A stretch of DNA of 64,000 nt from Nocardia mexicana NBRC 108244 (GCF_001613165.1 NZ_BDBV01000066.1:60070-124069), one strand, 5' to 3'; positions 42,305 through 50,952 are shown, counted from the stretch's first letter. Numbers and translations are program-made. Notes: a model not told the origin generated them from the sequence alone.

Positions 42305-42692
42305 AGATTCTATTCTTGCGAAGTTTTATTCTTGCGAAGCAAGATTTTCCGGCGCTGCCGCGCGCACATGGAGATCGGCCGCCTATGCCCGATCCGAACA
42401 ATCCGCAGCCGACGTCGGATGAATGAGATCGACGACGGCTCTCGGTCTTATCCCCGGTCCAGAACCGCTGAATTTACTGACGCCCCCTGGTCCGATCGGC
42501 CAGGGATTCTCCGTATCAAATCCCCGAGCGCACCCAGGATAACAAACCGATCACCGGGCCGCTACCGGAGACCATTCCTTCGGTCGGCTATCGAAATCGA
42601 TCGACCGGCCATAGCCCCTACATTCCGGGGCTGGACACAAGATCGACTCACAGGGCCGCACATCGACCTGTGAAATAAATGGTTCCCGGAGA
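42305..42692. promoter_or_regulatory. Upstream region of the biosynthetic cluster with direct and inverted repeats
   Basis: About 390 bp without a gene between the cluster and the exporter. The 13-bp TATTCTTGCGAAG is directly repeated at 42311-42323 and 42327-42339, and the second copy runs into the dyad CTTGC-gaa-GCAAG (42331-42343). These sit just upstream of the first gene and are good candidates for the cluster's control site. No other gene was seen. Confidence 0.5.
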
Positions 42693-42758
42693 CAACAAAG
42701 GGCCCGCGATTCACCATTCGTGAATCGCGGACCGCGGTGTTTTCCTATTCCTTTGTTG
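42693..42758 (-). terminator. Two-tier inverted repeat after the exporter gene
   Basis: A perfect 10-bp stem CCGCGATTCA / TGAATCGCGG (42704-42713, 42721-42730; 7-nt loop) is nested in an outer 9-bp pair CAACAAAGG / CCTTTGTTG (42693-42701, 42750-42758). It starts 5 bp beyond the exporter stop codon, which is the right place for its terminator. The T-run is short. Confidence 0.65.
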
Positions 42759-42762
42759 CCGT

Positions 42763-44976
42763 TTACCTCGCGCCCGCGCGCTCCGCCGCGGCCGCCTCGC
42801 CACCCGGTTCGGATCGCACCGACTCACCCTCGTGGAATCCGATCCGCCCGTACAGCCGCCGCAGCGGGCCGGGCGCCCACCACACGAAGTTCCGGCTGAT
42901 CTGCATCGTCGCGGGCAGCAGCGCGCCACGGATGAGCGTCGCGTCCATCAGCACCACCAGCGGCAGGCCCAGGCCGTACGCCTTCACCATCGAGATGTCC
43001 GACACCAGGAAGGCGAGGAAGACCAGGGAGATCAAAACCGCTGCGGCGGTGACGATCCGGCCGATCCGCGCCAGCCCGGAGGCGACCGCCTCGGTGGTCG
43101 ACCCCGTGCGCTCGTACTCCTCGCGGATGCGCGAGAGCATGAACACCTGGTAGTCCATCGCCAGGCCGAACGCCAGCGCGAACAGCATCACCGGAATGGT
43201 CGAGACCGTGGTTCCGGTGGGCGTGAAGCCCAGCAGCGACGCCAGGTGCCCGTCCTGGAAGATCCAGACCAGCGCGCCGAAGGCGGCGGTGATGCTCAGC
43301 GAACTGAGCAGCAGCGCCAGGAACGGCAGCACGACACTGCTGGTCAGCAGGAACAGCACGATCACCATGGTGACGCCGACCGTCAGCAGGACCAGCGGAA
43401 TCTTCTGCTGCAGCACCTCGGTGGTGTCCACGTTCATCGCCGCGGCGCCGCCGACCAGCACGGGGAAGGGCGACGGCGCGGCCCGCAGATCCTCCACCAG
43501 TCCGGTCGACGCGCCCACGCCGGGATCGGGCACCACCGAGTAGTACGCACTGTCGCCGCGGGCGAACCGCTCGAACGCCGCACCCTCGGCCACCCGGGCG
43601 CCGTCGGCGTAACTCCCGGCGGGCGAATCGACCCGGGCGACATCGGGCAGCTGCGACAGCTGGGCGGCATAGACCGCGACATCGCCTGTCCGCCCGCCGG
43701 TTTCGGGGACCACGACCGGCACCGCGTTCTGCTCACCGGCATCGAAATTCTCCCGGATCTCGGTCGCCACCTGCCGGGCCGCCGAGCTTTCGCCCATGAT
43801 CCGCTCGTCGGGCATGCCGAGCTTGATGCTCAGCGCGGGCAGGCCCAGCAGCACCAGCACCGCGGCCACGGCCAGCGCGATCGGGATCGGGCGACGCATC
43901 ACGAAGGTCGCCAACCGGTGCCAGAAACCGTTGTCCCCCACCGTGATCGACCGCTTCAGCACCCGGCCGGATTCGATCCGCCTGCCGAGCAGGGCCAGCA
44001 CGGCGGGCAGCACCGTCACCGCCGCCCCGGCCGACAGCAAGGCCGTCGCGATACCGCTGTAGGCGATCGAGCGCACCGCGCCGAGCGGGATCCACACCAG
44101 GCTCGCGAGGCAGAACGACACGATGATCGCGGAGAAGACCGCCGTGCGGCCCGCCGAGGTCATCACCACCCGGATGGCGTCGGAGACGTCGCGGCCCGCG
44201 TGGATCTCCTCGCGATACCGGTTCACCACCAGCAGGCTGTAGTCGATCGCCAGGCCCAGGCCCAGCAGGCTGGCCACGCTGATCGCGAACACCGACAGGT
44301 CGGTCAGGCTCGCCAGCACCCAGAGCACCCCGAGCTGCACCAGGGTCGCGACCAGCGCGACGAGCAGCGGCATGGTCGCCGCCACGACGCTGCCGAACAC
44401 CAGCACCAGCACGATGAGCGTGATCGGGAACGCGATCATCTCGCCGCGGGTGGCGTCCTCCTGGCCCTGCTCGTTCATCTCCTTCTGGAACATGGCGTTG
44501 CCGCCGACCTCGACGCGCACGCCGTCCTGTTCGGAGACGTAGGCGGGCGCCAGATCGTTGAGCCGCCCGGCCACCGCGCTCTCGTCACCCTCGATCGTCG
44601 CGAGGATCACCGCCTGCTTCCCGTCCTGGCTGCGCAGCTGCGGAGCGTGCGAGGTCCAGTACGAAACCACATTGGCCACACCGGATTCCGCGGCCAGCCG
44701 GGTGCCGATCTGCTCACCCTGCGCCGCCGCGCGCGGATCGTCGACGCCGGACGGAGTCTCGACGAGCAGTGTCAGGTTCGGCGGCCGTTCGCCGAAGGTC
44801 TGTTCCAGTACCGCCGCGGCGCGGTTGGCCTCGCCGTCGGTCCGGTAGAACCCGCCGCTGGACAGCTTGCCGAACAATGTGGCACTCGCCACGCCACCCA
44901 GCAGGGCCAGGAGGAGGGCGCCCGCCAGCACCGGTTTCCGGTACCGCAGAATCACCTCTGCCAGATATTTCATCAC
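42763..44976 (-). CDS. MMPL/RND-family membrane transporter
   Basis: 737 residues with two repeats, each of an N-terminal helix, a periplasmic domain and five further helices. The signature Asp motifs are present in both halves: LGLGLAIDYSLLVVNRYREE and FALAFGLAMDYQVFMLSRIREEY. The family exports lipids or antibiotics using proton flow. It lies 459 bp upstream of the cluster on the same strand but is separated by a terminator-like hairpin, so it is a candidate exporter of the product rather than a proven part of the operon. AAGGAACTGGTG precedes tandem ATG codons. Confidence 0.9.
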   Translation of the reverse strand: MMKYLAEVILRYRKPVLAGALLLALLGGVASATLFGKLSSGGFYRTDGEANRAAAVLEQTFGERPPNLTLLVETPSGVDDPRAAAQGEQIGTRLAAESGVANVVSYWTSHAPQLRSQDGKQAVILATIEGDESAVAGRLNDLAPAYVSEQDGVRVEVGGNAMFQKEMNEQGQEDATRGEMIAFPITLIVLVLVFGSVVAATMPLLVALVATLVQLGVLWVLASLTDLSVFAISVASLLGLGLAIDYSLLVVNRYREEIHAGRDVSDAIRVVMTSAGRTAVFSAIIVSFCLASLVWIPLGAVRSIAYSGIATALLSAGAAVTVLPAVLALLGRRIESGRVLKRSITVGDNGFWHRLATFVMRRPIPIALAVAAVLVLLGLPALSIKLGMPDERIMGESSAARQVATEIRENFDAGEQNAVPVVVPETGGRTGDVAVYAAQLSQLPDVARVDSPAGSYADGARVAEGAAFERFARGDSAYYSVVPDPGVGASTGLVEDLRAAPSPFPVLVGGAAAMNVDTTEVLQQKIPLVLLTVGVTMVIVLFLLTSSVVLPFLALLLSSLSITAAFGALVWIFQDGHLASLLGFTPTGTTVSTIPVMLFALAFGLAMDYQVFMLSRIREEYERTGSTTEAVASGLARIGRIVTAAAVLISLVFLAFLVSDISMVKAYGLGLPLVVLMDATLIRGALLPATMQISRNFVWWAPGPLRRLYGRIGFHEGESVRSEPGGEAAAAERAGAR

Positions 44977-45092
44977 CAGTTCCTTGTGTCGAGCCTGCCG
45001 ATGGAGTCGAGCCGTGGGCCCGCGGACAACGGGTCTCGTCGCCGGGGTTCCGGTGTGAGGCCCTACTCATGGGAGATCTGGGGACACGCAAC

Positions 45093-45139
45093 TGTGACAT
45101 CATGGGTTCGTGGTCGATGTCACACCGCCTGTCACAGCG
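45093..45139. promoter_or_regulatory. TGTCACA motifs around the sigma factor start
   Basis: TGTCACA occurs on the plus strand at 45118-45124 and 45133-45139, and on the minus strand at 45093-45099. ECF41 sigma factors are reported to recognise TGTCACA at -35 with CGTC at -10. I found no well-spaced CGTC partner, so this may be coincidence. Confidence 0.25.
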
Positions 45140-46012
45140 ACCCTCGAGGATGCGACGAGGGATTTCGAGGCGCATCGCAAGCTGCTGTTCTCGATGGCCT
45201 ACAACATGCTCGGGTCGGTCGCCGACGTCGAGGACGTGCTCCAGGAGACCTGGCTGGCATGGTCCGCGACCGAGCGGGCCGCCGTGGACAACCCCCGCGC
45301 GTACCTGGTGCGGATCGCGGTCAACACCGCGCTGGCCCGGCTGAAGCGGGCCCGCCGCGATCGCGAGGCCTATCGCGGCCTGTGGCTGCCCGACCCCGTC
45401 GCCGACGACTCCGACCACACGATCCGCTCCGAAACCGCTTCCTACGCAATGATGGTCGTGCTCGAGGCGCTCACACCGCTGGAGCGGGCGGTGTTCGTCC
45501 TGCAGGAGGCGTTCGGCTACAGCCACCCGGAGATCGCCGACATTCTCGGCCGCACCCACGAGTCGGTCCGGCAGCTGGCCCATCGCGCCAAGGTGCACAT
45601 TCGCGACCGGCGCGGGTACTACCGCACCGATCCGGCCACCCAGCGGGTGGCGACGGAACGCTTCCTCGACGCGGCCCTGGGCGGTGACCTCAACGCCCTG
45701 CTCGCGGTGCTGGCCCCGGACGTGGCGATGTGGACCGACGGCGGCGGCCGCAAGGGCACGGCCCGGCGGGTGGTCACCGGCCGCGACCGCATCCTTCGCC
45801 TGATCTCCTCGGGTTTCCGCACGCTCGCCGAACTGTCCGCCCGGATCGTCGACCTCAACGGCGCCCCCGCCGCCATCGTCCGGCGCGACGGAGCCGAGTT
45901 CGCGGCCCTGATCCTCGACCTGGACCCCGACGGAACCGTCCGCACGATCTACACCGTCGTCAACCCGGACAAGCTCCACGGCCTGACCCCGACCACCTAC
46001 GCCCAGAGCTGA
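45110..46012 (+). CDS. sigJ: ECF41-type sigma factor with SnoaL-like C-terminal domain (SigJ-like)
   Basis: 300 residues. Sigma region 2 (FEAHRKLLFSMAYNMLGSVADVEDVLQETWLAW, about residues 15-47) and region 4 (LTPLERAVFVLQEAFGYSHPEIADILGRTHESVRQLAHRAKVHI, about 120-163) are followed by a 130-residue NTF2-like domain. The ECF41 signatures DGGGR and NPDKLHG are both present in that C-terminal extension, which modulates activity in place of an anti-sigma factor. GTG start at 45110. It is divergent from the MMPL gene (133 bp). Confidence 0.92.
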   Translation: MVDVTPPVTATLEDATRDFEAHRKLLFSMAYNMLGSVADVEDVLQETWLAWSATERAAVDNPRAYLVRIAVNTALARLKRARRDREAYRGLWLPDPVADDSDHTIRSETASYAMMVVLEALTPLERAVFVLQEAFGYSHPEIADILGRTHESVRQLAHRAKVHIRDRRGYYRTDPATQRVATERFLDAALGGDLNALLAVLAPDVAMWTDGGGRKGTARRVVTGRDRILRLISSGFRTLAELSARIVDLNGAPAAIVRRDGAEFAALILDLDPDGTVRTIYTVVNPDKLHGLTPTTYAQS

Positions 46013-46048
46013 CCCGCCCGGTCACCGTCAGCCACGCTCACATCCCTC

Positions 46049-46163
46049 ACATCCAGCACACTCACGTCCCCACATCCAGCACACTCACTCCCCTATCTCC
46101 AGCACGCTCACTCCCCTATCTCCAGCACGCTCACTCCCCTATCTCCAGCACGCTCACTCCTCT
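46049..46163. repeat. Five tandem copies of a 23-bp repeat
   Basis: Units begin A(C/T)(A/C)TC(C/T)CAGCAC and end CTCACTCCCCT or close variants; copies at 46049, 46072, 46095, 46118 and 46141. The last three are nearly identical. They lie between the sigma factor stop and a large hairpin, with no coding role. Confidence 0.85.
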
Positions 46164-46167
46164 ATTT

Positions 46168-46230
46168 CCGGCATGCTTTTGGCCGGAATCCACAGGTGAC
46201 GGCCATGGACTCCGGCCAAAAGCGTGCCGG
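46168..46230. repeat. Large imperfect hairpin, 24-bp arms
   Basis: Arms 46168-46191 and 46207-46230 pair at 22 of 24 positions around a 15-nt loop; the inner part is GCTTTTGGCCGGAATCC against GGACTCCGGCCAAAAGC. There is no T-tract directly after it. It may stop transcription from the sigma gene, or be a dispersed repeat element. Confidence 0.75.
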
Positions 46231-46267
46231 AATGACAGTGGCGAGCGTGCCGGAATGACAGTGCCGA
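46222..46267. repeat. Two 23-bp direct repeats next to the hairpin
   Basis: Copies at 46222-46244 and 46245-46267 share GCGTGCCGGAATGACAGTG and differ at one base afterwards. The first overlaps the right arm of the hairpin. The repeat length equals that of the array 60 bp upstream although the sequence differs. Confidence 0.8.
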
Positions 46268-46355
46268 GTGGCGAACCTCTGCCCGTCCGTGCCCGGCGGG
46301 GTGAGTCCCGTGCGGCGTTAGAGTGCAGGGAATCTGGATCGACGAGAGCAGGCGG

Positions 46356-47720
46356 ATGCACGAAGCACAGCTCGCGGCCAACGACGCGATGTACTACTAC
46401 TTCACACGCTCGGGCCGCCGCAGCGACTGGCCGATGTGGTGGGTCTTCGACAACGCGGGCGGTACCCCGGCGTCGGCCGACCTCGTCCGCTACGTCACCG
46501 ATCGAGCCGAGGCGCTGGAACCGCTGCGCCGCAGGATTCACGAGGTGCCCGCCGGGCTCGGCCATCCGTTCTGGGAAGTCGACGACAGCCCGGTCGAGAA
46601 CCACGTGACCGTCCATTCCGAAAACCTGGACTGGGCAGCATGTCTCGACCGGATGGGCAGGGTCCTGGAGCAACCGCTGGACGCCCGGGTCAATGCGTGG
46701 CAGCTGCATATCTTCGCCGATGTCTCCGGGATTCCGACGCTGACCGGCACGGGAACCGTCGTCATGATTCATGTGAGTCATGCGCTGATGGCGGGCCCGG
46801 CCATGACGTCCCTGTCGGAAGCCCTGTTCGCGCCGGGGAAGCCGCCGCTGGAGATCGAGGGACTCGGGCCCGCCGCGCGGCGCCCACCGGTACGGCTCGC
46901 GGCCGTCCGGGGTGCGCTGGGCTGGCCGGTTCGGTTGCTGCGCTTCGTCGCCGGTGTCCGGGCGGAGAACCGGCGCATCGCCCGCGAAGGCGACGAGGGC
47001 GGGCCGAACCTGACGCCGCGCACCGCGACGATCCTCAACCAGCGCATCAGCCCCGGCCGCGCCGTGCGGACCTTCCCCGTCGACCTGCGAACCGTGCGGG
47101 TTCCGGGAACCACCGTGACGGCCGTCGGCCTGACCGCGGTATCCCAGGCGATGCAGCGATATCTGGACAAGCGCGGCGAGGCGTGCCCGGACGATCTCGC
47201 GGCATTCGTGACCATCGCGGTGCCCGGTGCGACGGTGATGGGCGTCAACCGGGTCGGCGCCGACGTGGTCGACCTGCACCCGGCAACGAGCGATCCGGCC
47301 GAGCGGGCCCAGGCGGTCGACGGCACCCTGCGCGTCCGTCGCGCCTCCGCCACCAGCCGCCGCGAACTCGAGCGCCTGGGGCTGGTCGACATGCTGCCAA
47401 GCCGCATGTACCGCGCCGCGCACGGCACGCTGCCGCCCCCCGAATCGGCGCCGCCCACCGTCGCGCACACGGTCCTGACCAGCATCCGATGCGAGCCGAG
47501 CGCCGAATGGTCGTTGCTGGACAAGCCCTTTCGGTTCGCGGGCATGCTCCCGCCGGTCTATCCGGACATCGGCCTGGCCCACTCCTTCGTGGGAGCGGGC
47601 GACAGCTTCGCGGTATCGGTGGTCTGCGATCCGGCCCTCGTCGACGACATCGACGGCTACTGCGACATCCTCCAGGAGGCATTCGACTCCGTCGCCGCCG
47701 CGCTCACCGACTCGCGGTAA
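46356..47720 (+). CDS. WS/DGAT-like acyltransferase with degenerate HHxxxD motif
   Basis: 454 residues. The start AQLAANDAMYYYF, the conserved PFWEVDD region and the domain architecture (PLDARVNAWQLHIF, VPGTTVTAVGLTAVSQAMQRYL, VTIAVPG) follow wax ester synthase/acyl-CoA:diacylglycerol acyltransferases. The active-site HHxxxDG reads VSHALMAGPA: the first His is Ser and the Asp is Ala, keeping one His. Transferase activity is therefore doubtful. ATG 46356 was preferred, with GCAGGCGG ahead. Confidence 0.75.
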   Translation: MHEAQLAANDAMYYYFTRSGRRSDWPMWWVFDNAGGTPASADLVRYVTDRAEALEPLRRRIHEVPAGLGHPFWEVDDSPVENHVTVHSENLDWAACLDRMGRVLEQPLDARVNAWQLHIFADVSGIPTLTGTGTVVMIHVSHALMAGPAMTSLSEALFAPGKPPLEIEGLGPAARRPPVRLAAVRGALGWPVRLLRFVAGVRAENRRIAREGDEGGPNLTPRTATILNQRISPGRAVRTFPVDLRTVRVPGTTVTAVGLTAVSQAMQRYLDKRGEACPDDLAAFVTIAVPGATVMGVNRVGADVVDLHPATSDPAERAQAVDGTLRVRRASATSRRELERLGLVDMLPSRMYRAAHGTLPPPESAPPTVAHTVLTSIRCEPSAEWSLLDKPFRFAGMLPPVYPDIGLAHSFVGAGDSFAVSVVCDPALVDDIDGYCDILQEAFDSVAAALTDSR

Positions 47721-47843
47721 GTCAGACTCCCCCGCGCCACCGGCGGTACGGGGAAGCCCCTACCCGCGGCATCCGAGCTAGGCGCATCCCGGCCACGTTC
47801 GGTCTCCCCACACACCGCCTGCCGGGACCGGGCTCCTCGTCCG

Positions 47844-48638
47844 TCAGCCCGCCGGCACCGCGGCCAGGAACTCCCGGATGGCCGGTGCCACGGCGTCGGC
47901 GAGATCGTCGGCCGTGCGCATCTCGGCGCCGAAACCCGGGCCGAGCCGGGCGTCCGGCAGGATCCGCGCCAATTCCCGCGCCAACGCCGTGGGATGGCGC
48001 TGGTCGATGCCCGGGAAGAGCAGGACGGGCGCCGCGATGGCCGCGAGTTCGGCGGGGCTGCGGAAGCTGCGGTCCCGGCCGATCGCGGCGGCCGCGGCGA
48101 TACTCGCCGGATCGCTGCGCGGAATCGCCTCGCGGACAAGCGTTTCGATCACCGGCGCCAGCTCCGGCAGGATCGGCGCCCACGCCGCCTCGATGCCCGC
48201 CGCGGTCACGGTGGCAGCGAAGGCGTCCATCATCGCCGTCTCGGCCCGCTTCGCCGCGTCGTCCTCGATGTCTTCGACGCTGATCAGAATCCCCGCGGTG
48301 AACCGGTCCGGACGGGCGAGCAGCGCCCGCGCCGCGACGGTCGCCCCGAGTCCCGTGCCGCCGACGACGGCGCGCTCGGTTCCGAGATGGTCGAGCAGCG
48401 CCACCACGTCCTCGGCATAGCGCGCCCAGGTGTGGCGGGCCGGGTCCGCGCACCGGGACATGCCGTAGCCGCGGACGTCGGGCAGCACCACGCGGCAGCG
48501 GTCGGCCAGCCGGTCGGCCAGCGGTAGCAGGCTGCGATGGTCCGGCCCGCCGCCGTGCATCAGGACGACGTCGGGTCCGGCGTTGCCCACCGTTGACGCG
48601 GACAGCGGCCAGCCGTCATGACCGGAATAGCGGAACAC
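47844..48638 (-). CDS. Alpha/beta-hydrolase-fold protein lacking the usual triad
   Basis: 264 residues. The fold is clear (VVLMHGGGPDHRSLLPLADRLADRCRVVLPDVRGYGMS, then AVVGGTGLGATVAARALL). The nucleophile elbow GxSxG is GGTGLG, with Thr in place of Ser, and the C-terminal histidine loop (GPGFGAEM) has no His. It may be a non-catalytic binding protein or use another mechanism. Neighbouring genes give no clue. Confidence 0.8.
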   Translation of the reverse strand: MFRYSGHDGWPLSASTVGNAGPDVVLMHGGGPDHRSLLPLADRLADRCRVVLPDVRGYGMSRCADPARHTWARYAEDVVALLDHLGTERAVVGGTGLGATVAARALLARPDRFTAGILISVEDIEDDAAKRAETAMMDAFAATVTAAGIEAAWAPILPELAPVIETLVREAIPRSDPASIAAAAAIGRDRSFRSPAELAAIAAPVLLFPGIDQRHPTALARELARILPDARLGPGFGAEMRTADDLADAVAPAIREFLAAVPAG

Positions 48639-48806
48639 GGGTCCTCCCAGAGTCGTCGATGCTGCTCAGCGTAGGGACGGGGACCGGGTTGCCGCTTCCG
48701 TCGAAACGCCACACCATGTCGGCAATCCGCCACGCCGCGCGTGTCGCGATTGCCCGCTCGAGCTCGGGGCAGACGAACCGCCGCGACTGTGGTTAGCTGT
48801 GGGGCC

Positions 48807-48926
48807 ATGAGCCTGCGCAGTGAGCAATCCCCGAAACACAATGCGCCCGTGCGCATGCCGGTGCCGAACAGCAGCGAGGCGACGGCCGTGAGCGGGCTTG
48901 CGAGCGCCGGCGAGGTGGCAGCATGA
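48807..48926 (+). CDS. Possible 39-residue peptide coupled to a FAD-oxidase gene
   Basis: An ATG at 48807 opens a 39-codon frame (MSLRSEQSPKHNAPVRMPVPNSSEATAVSGLASAGEVAA) whose TGA overlaps the ATG of the next gene (ATGA). The peptide is hydrophilic with no helix or Cys pattern. TGTGGGG lies ahead. The exact coupling favours translation, but no homologue is known to me. Confidence 0.4.
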   Translation: MSLRSEQSPKHNAPVRMPVPNSSEATAVSGLASAGEVAA

Positions 48927-50200
48927 GCATGACGCTGGCCGACCTGCCCGACGAGTACCTTCCCCGCGATACCGCGGACGTCGTGCGCACGGTTCGCGAC
49001 TCCCGCCCGCAGCCGCTGACCGTCCGCGGCGGCGAGTACGGCGACCACGCCGAGGACGAGCTCGCCCCGCCCGACCGCCGCGTCGTGTTGTCGCTGCGGC
49101 GGATGAACCGGGTGCAGGCCGTCGACGCCGACGCCCGGCTCGTCCGCGTGCAGGCCGGTGCGCGGCTGTCCGATATCGATCGCACGCTCGCCGCGCACGG
49201 TCTGGGGCTCCCGATCGTCGGCGACCACCGCGAGATCACGGCGGGCGGGTTCGCGGCGGTCGGCGGGCTCAGTGCCGCCTCGCACCGCTACGGCATGTTC
49301 AGCGATAACGTCGTCGCGCTCGAATACGTCGATCCGGACGGCAGATTCGGCACCTGCGGGCGCGCCCACCACGCCGACCGCTTCCGCCGCATCCTCGGCG
49401 GGGCCGGTCGCACCGGCATCATCACCGCGCTCACCCTGGAGGCCGTCGAGGTCGACAAGGACCACACCTGGCTGACCTCGGAGGCCCACCGCTTCCTCGA
49501 CTTCGACACCTTCGTCGAACATTCGGTCGCCGAGATCGAGCGGCCCGGCGACGCCATGCTCCAGGTGGGCCGCTGGGTCGACACCGCGCCGCTGCGGGTG
49601 TCGCGCCCGGTCGGCACCGGCCACGTGCAGCTGGGCACGGTCCGCTTCGGCCAGTGGTCGAGCCTGCATCCCACCACCGCCACGGCCTCGCTGCGGGCCC
49701 GCCGCGAACTGGGCTCCCGAGCGCGGAAGTCGCTGGGCGCGATCGCCTCCGCGGCACGCGGCCCGGCGGGCATGCCCGTGCGCAACGCCGCCGCCGGTGC
49801 GCTGATGTTCTCCCCGAAGGTGCTGACGCTGCGCGACGCGGAGTATCTCGCCGATACGGTGATCACCTCCGCCGAGCGCGGCCCGGCCTACCGGGTGGCC
49901 GTGTTCGCGCCGCTGTCGACGTATACGGCGGTATTCCACCGCCTGCACGACCTGTTCACCGACTACCGCGAGCGCAGCGGCTGCTTCACCGTCATCTCGG
50001 CCATGACCTACGGCGTCCGCTCCCCCTATCTGCACGAATTGTCCGGCGAGGACCACGGTTTCCTCACCTTCACCTGCCGCGTCCGCCCCACCGAGACCTA
50101 CACCGGCAAGTCGGGCACCTCCGAACTGCTCCGCGAGATCGACACCGCCATCGCCGACATCTGCCACTCCGAACGCGCCACGCGTTACGAGACCGACTAG
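48923..50200 (+). CDS. FAD-binding (PCMH-type) oxidoreductase
   Basis: 425 residues. The N-terminal PCMH FAD domain shows PLTVRGGEYGDHAED, VVLSLRRMNRVQAVDADARLVRVQAGARLSDIDRTLAAHGLGLPIVGDHREITAGGFAAVGGLSAASHRYGM and GAGRTGIITALTLEAV. The C-terminal substrate domain is not assigned. The family includes D-lactate, glycolate and alditol oxidases. No covalent His-FAD motif is evident. Its ATG overlaps the stop of the small upstream frame. Confidence 0.85.
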   Translation: MSMTLADLPDEYLPRDTADVVRTVRDSRPQPLTVRGGEYGDHAEDELAPPDRRVVLSLRRMNRVQAVDADARLVRVQAGARLSDIDRTLAAHGLGLPIVGDHREITAGGFAAVGGLSAASHRYGMFSDNVVALEYVDPDGRFGTCGRAHHADRFRRILGGAGRTGIITALTLEAVEVDKDHTWLTSEAHRFLDFDTFVEHSVAEIERPGDAMLQVGRWVDTAPLRVSRPVGTGHVQLGTVRFGQWSSLHPTTATASLRARRELGSRARKSLGAIASAARGPAGMPVRNAAAGALMFSPKVLTLRDAEYLADTVITSAERGPAYRVAVFAPLSTYTAVFHRLHDLFTDYRERSGCFTVISAMTYGVRSPYLHELSGEDHGFLTFTCRVRPTETYTGKSGTSELLREIDTAIADICHSERATRYETD

Positions 50201-50227
50201 GGGCCTGTCCGCCTGGGCCGCCGTCCG

Positions 50228-50812
50228 TCAGAACTGCACTGTGAACCGATACCACGGGCCGTCGAGGTGTTCGTACCCGATGTCGCCCTCGTGGCGCGGG
50301 CGGCCCAGAGCCGGTGCGGCAGCGGGGAAGTGCGCGAATCCGACCGGATTGATGAATCCGCCGTCGGTGTAGAGCAGGCATCCGTCCCGGTGCTTCTCCA
50401 CCGTGCGGATGCGGTAGACACCGGCCCGGCCGTCGTCCGGTCGCACGCACTCGGCGGCGACCCGGTCCAGCGCGGACTCGGACACCGCCCAGCCGATCTT
50501 CTCCGGAATCCCGGTCGCGCCCACGACGACAGTGCAGCACACGACGACCGGCGCCACCGCACGCAGCCGCCAGCCGCGACTCCGGTACCGCCACGAGCAG
50601 AAGAGCACCGCCGCCAGCCACGCGGCCCCGGCGGCGAGCAGCGCCCAGACGGCGAGGACCAGGAACGCGGACGAGCCGTCCGACACCAGGACCCACAGCA
50701 CGGCGGCGCAGATGCCCACCGCGACAGCCGTGATCGCGCCCATCGTGATCGTCCACCAGCGCGGTACCGCGGCGCGGGCGGGTTCGTCGGTCGCCACTAT
50801 CGGATCTGTCAC
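50228..50812 (-). CDS. Hypothetical membrane protein
   Basis: 194 residues from a GTG preceded by GAAGGGAATCGACCG. There are three hydrophobic helices in the first 110 residues (MGAITAVAVGICAAVLWVLV, AFLVLAVWALLAAGAAWLAAVLFCSW, LRAVAPVVVCCTVVVGATG). A soluble domain of about 80 residues follows (AECVRPDDGRAGVYRIRTVEKHRDGCLLYTDGGFINPVGFAHFP...HLDGPWYRFTVQF) with two Cys, outside the membrane. The family is not recognised. Confidence 0.7.
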   Translation of the reverse strand: MTDPIVATDEPARAAVPRWWTITMGAITAVAVGICAAVLWVLVSDGSSAFLVLAVWALLAAGAAWLAAVLFCSWRYRSRGWRLRAVAPVVVCCTVVVGATGIPEKIGWAVSESALDRVAAECVRPDDGRAGVYRIRTVEKHRDGCLLYTDGGFINPVGFAHFPAAAPALGRPRHEGDIGYEHLDGPWYRFTVQF

Positions 50813-50900
50813 CGGTCGATTCCCTTCGGTGTGCCCGCCCGGCCTCGGCCGCTGTTCGGGATACGCATCATCCACCACCGCCGAGACCCACCACGGACGA

Positions 50901-50941
50901 AACGCGGCGCCCCGGTCGGGATTCGACCGGGGCGCCGCGTT
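50901..50941 (-). terminator. Strong hairpin downstream of ctaF
   Basis: AACGCGGCGCCCCGGTCG (50901-50918) pairs perfectly with CGACCGGGGCGCCGCGTT (50924-50941) around a 5-nt loop. It lies 11 bp beyond the ctaF stop on the minus strand, so it should end the ctaC-ctaF message; no long T-run follows, as is common in actinobacteria. Confidence 0.85.
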
Positions 50942-50952
50942 CGTCGTGTGCG

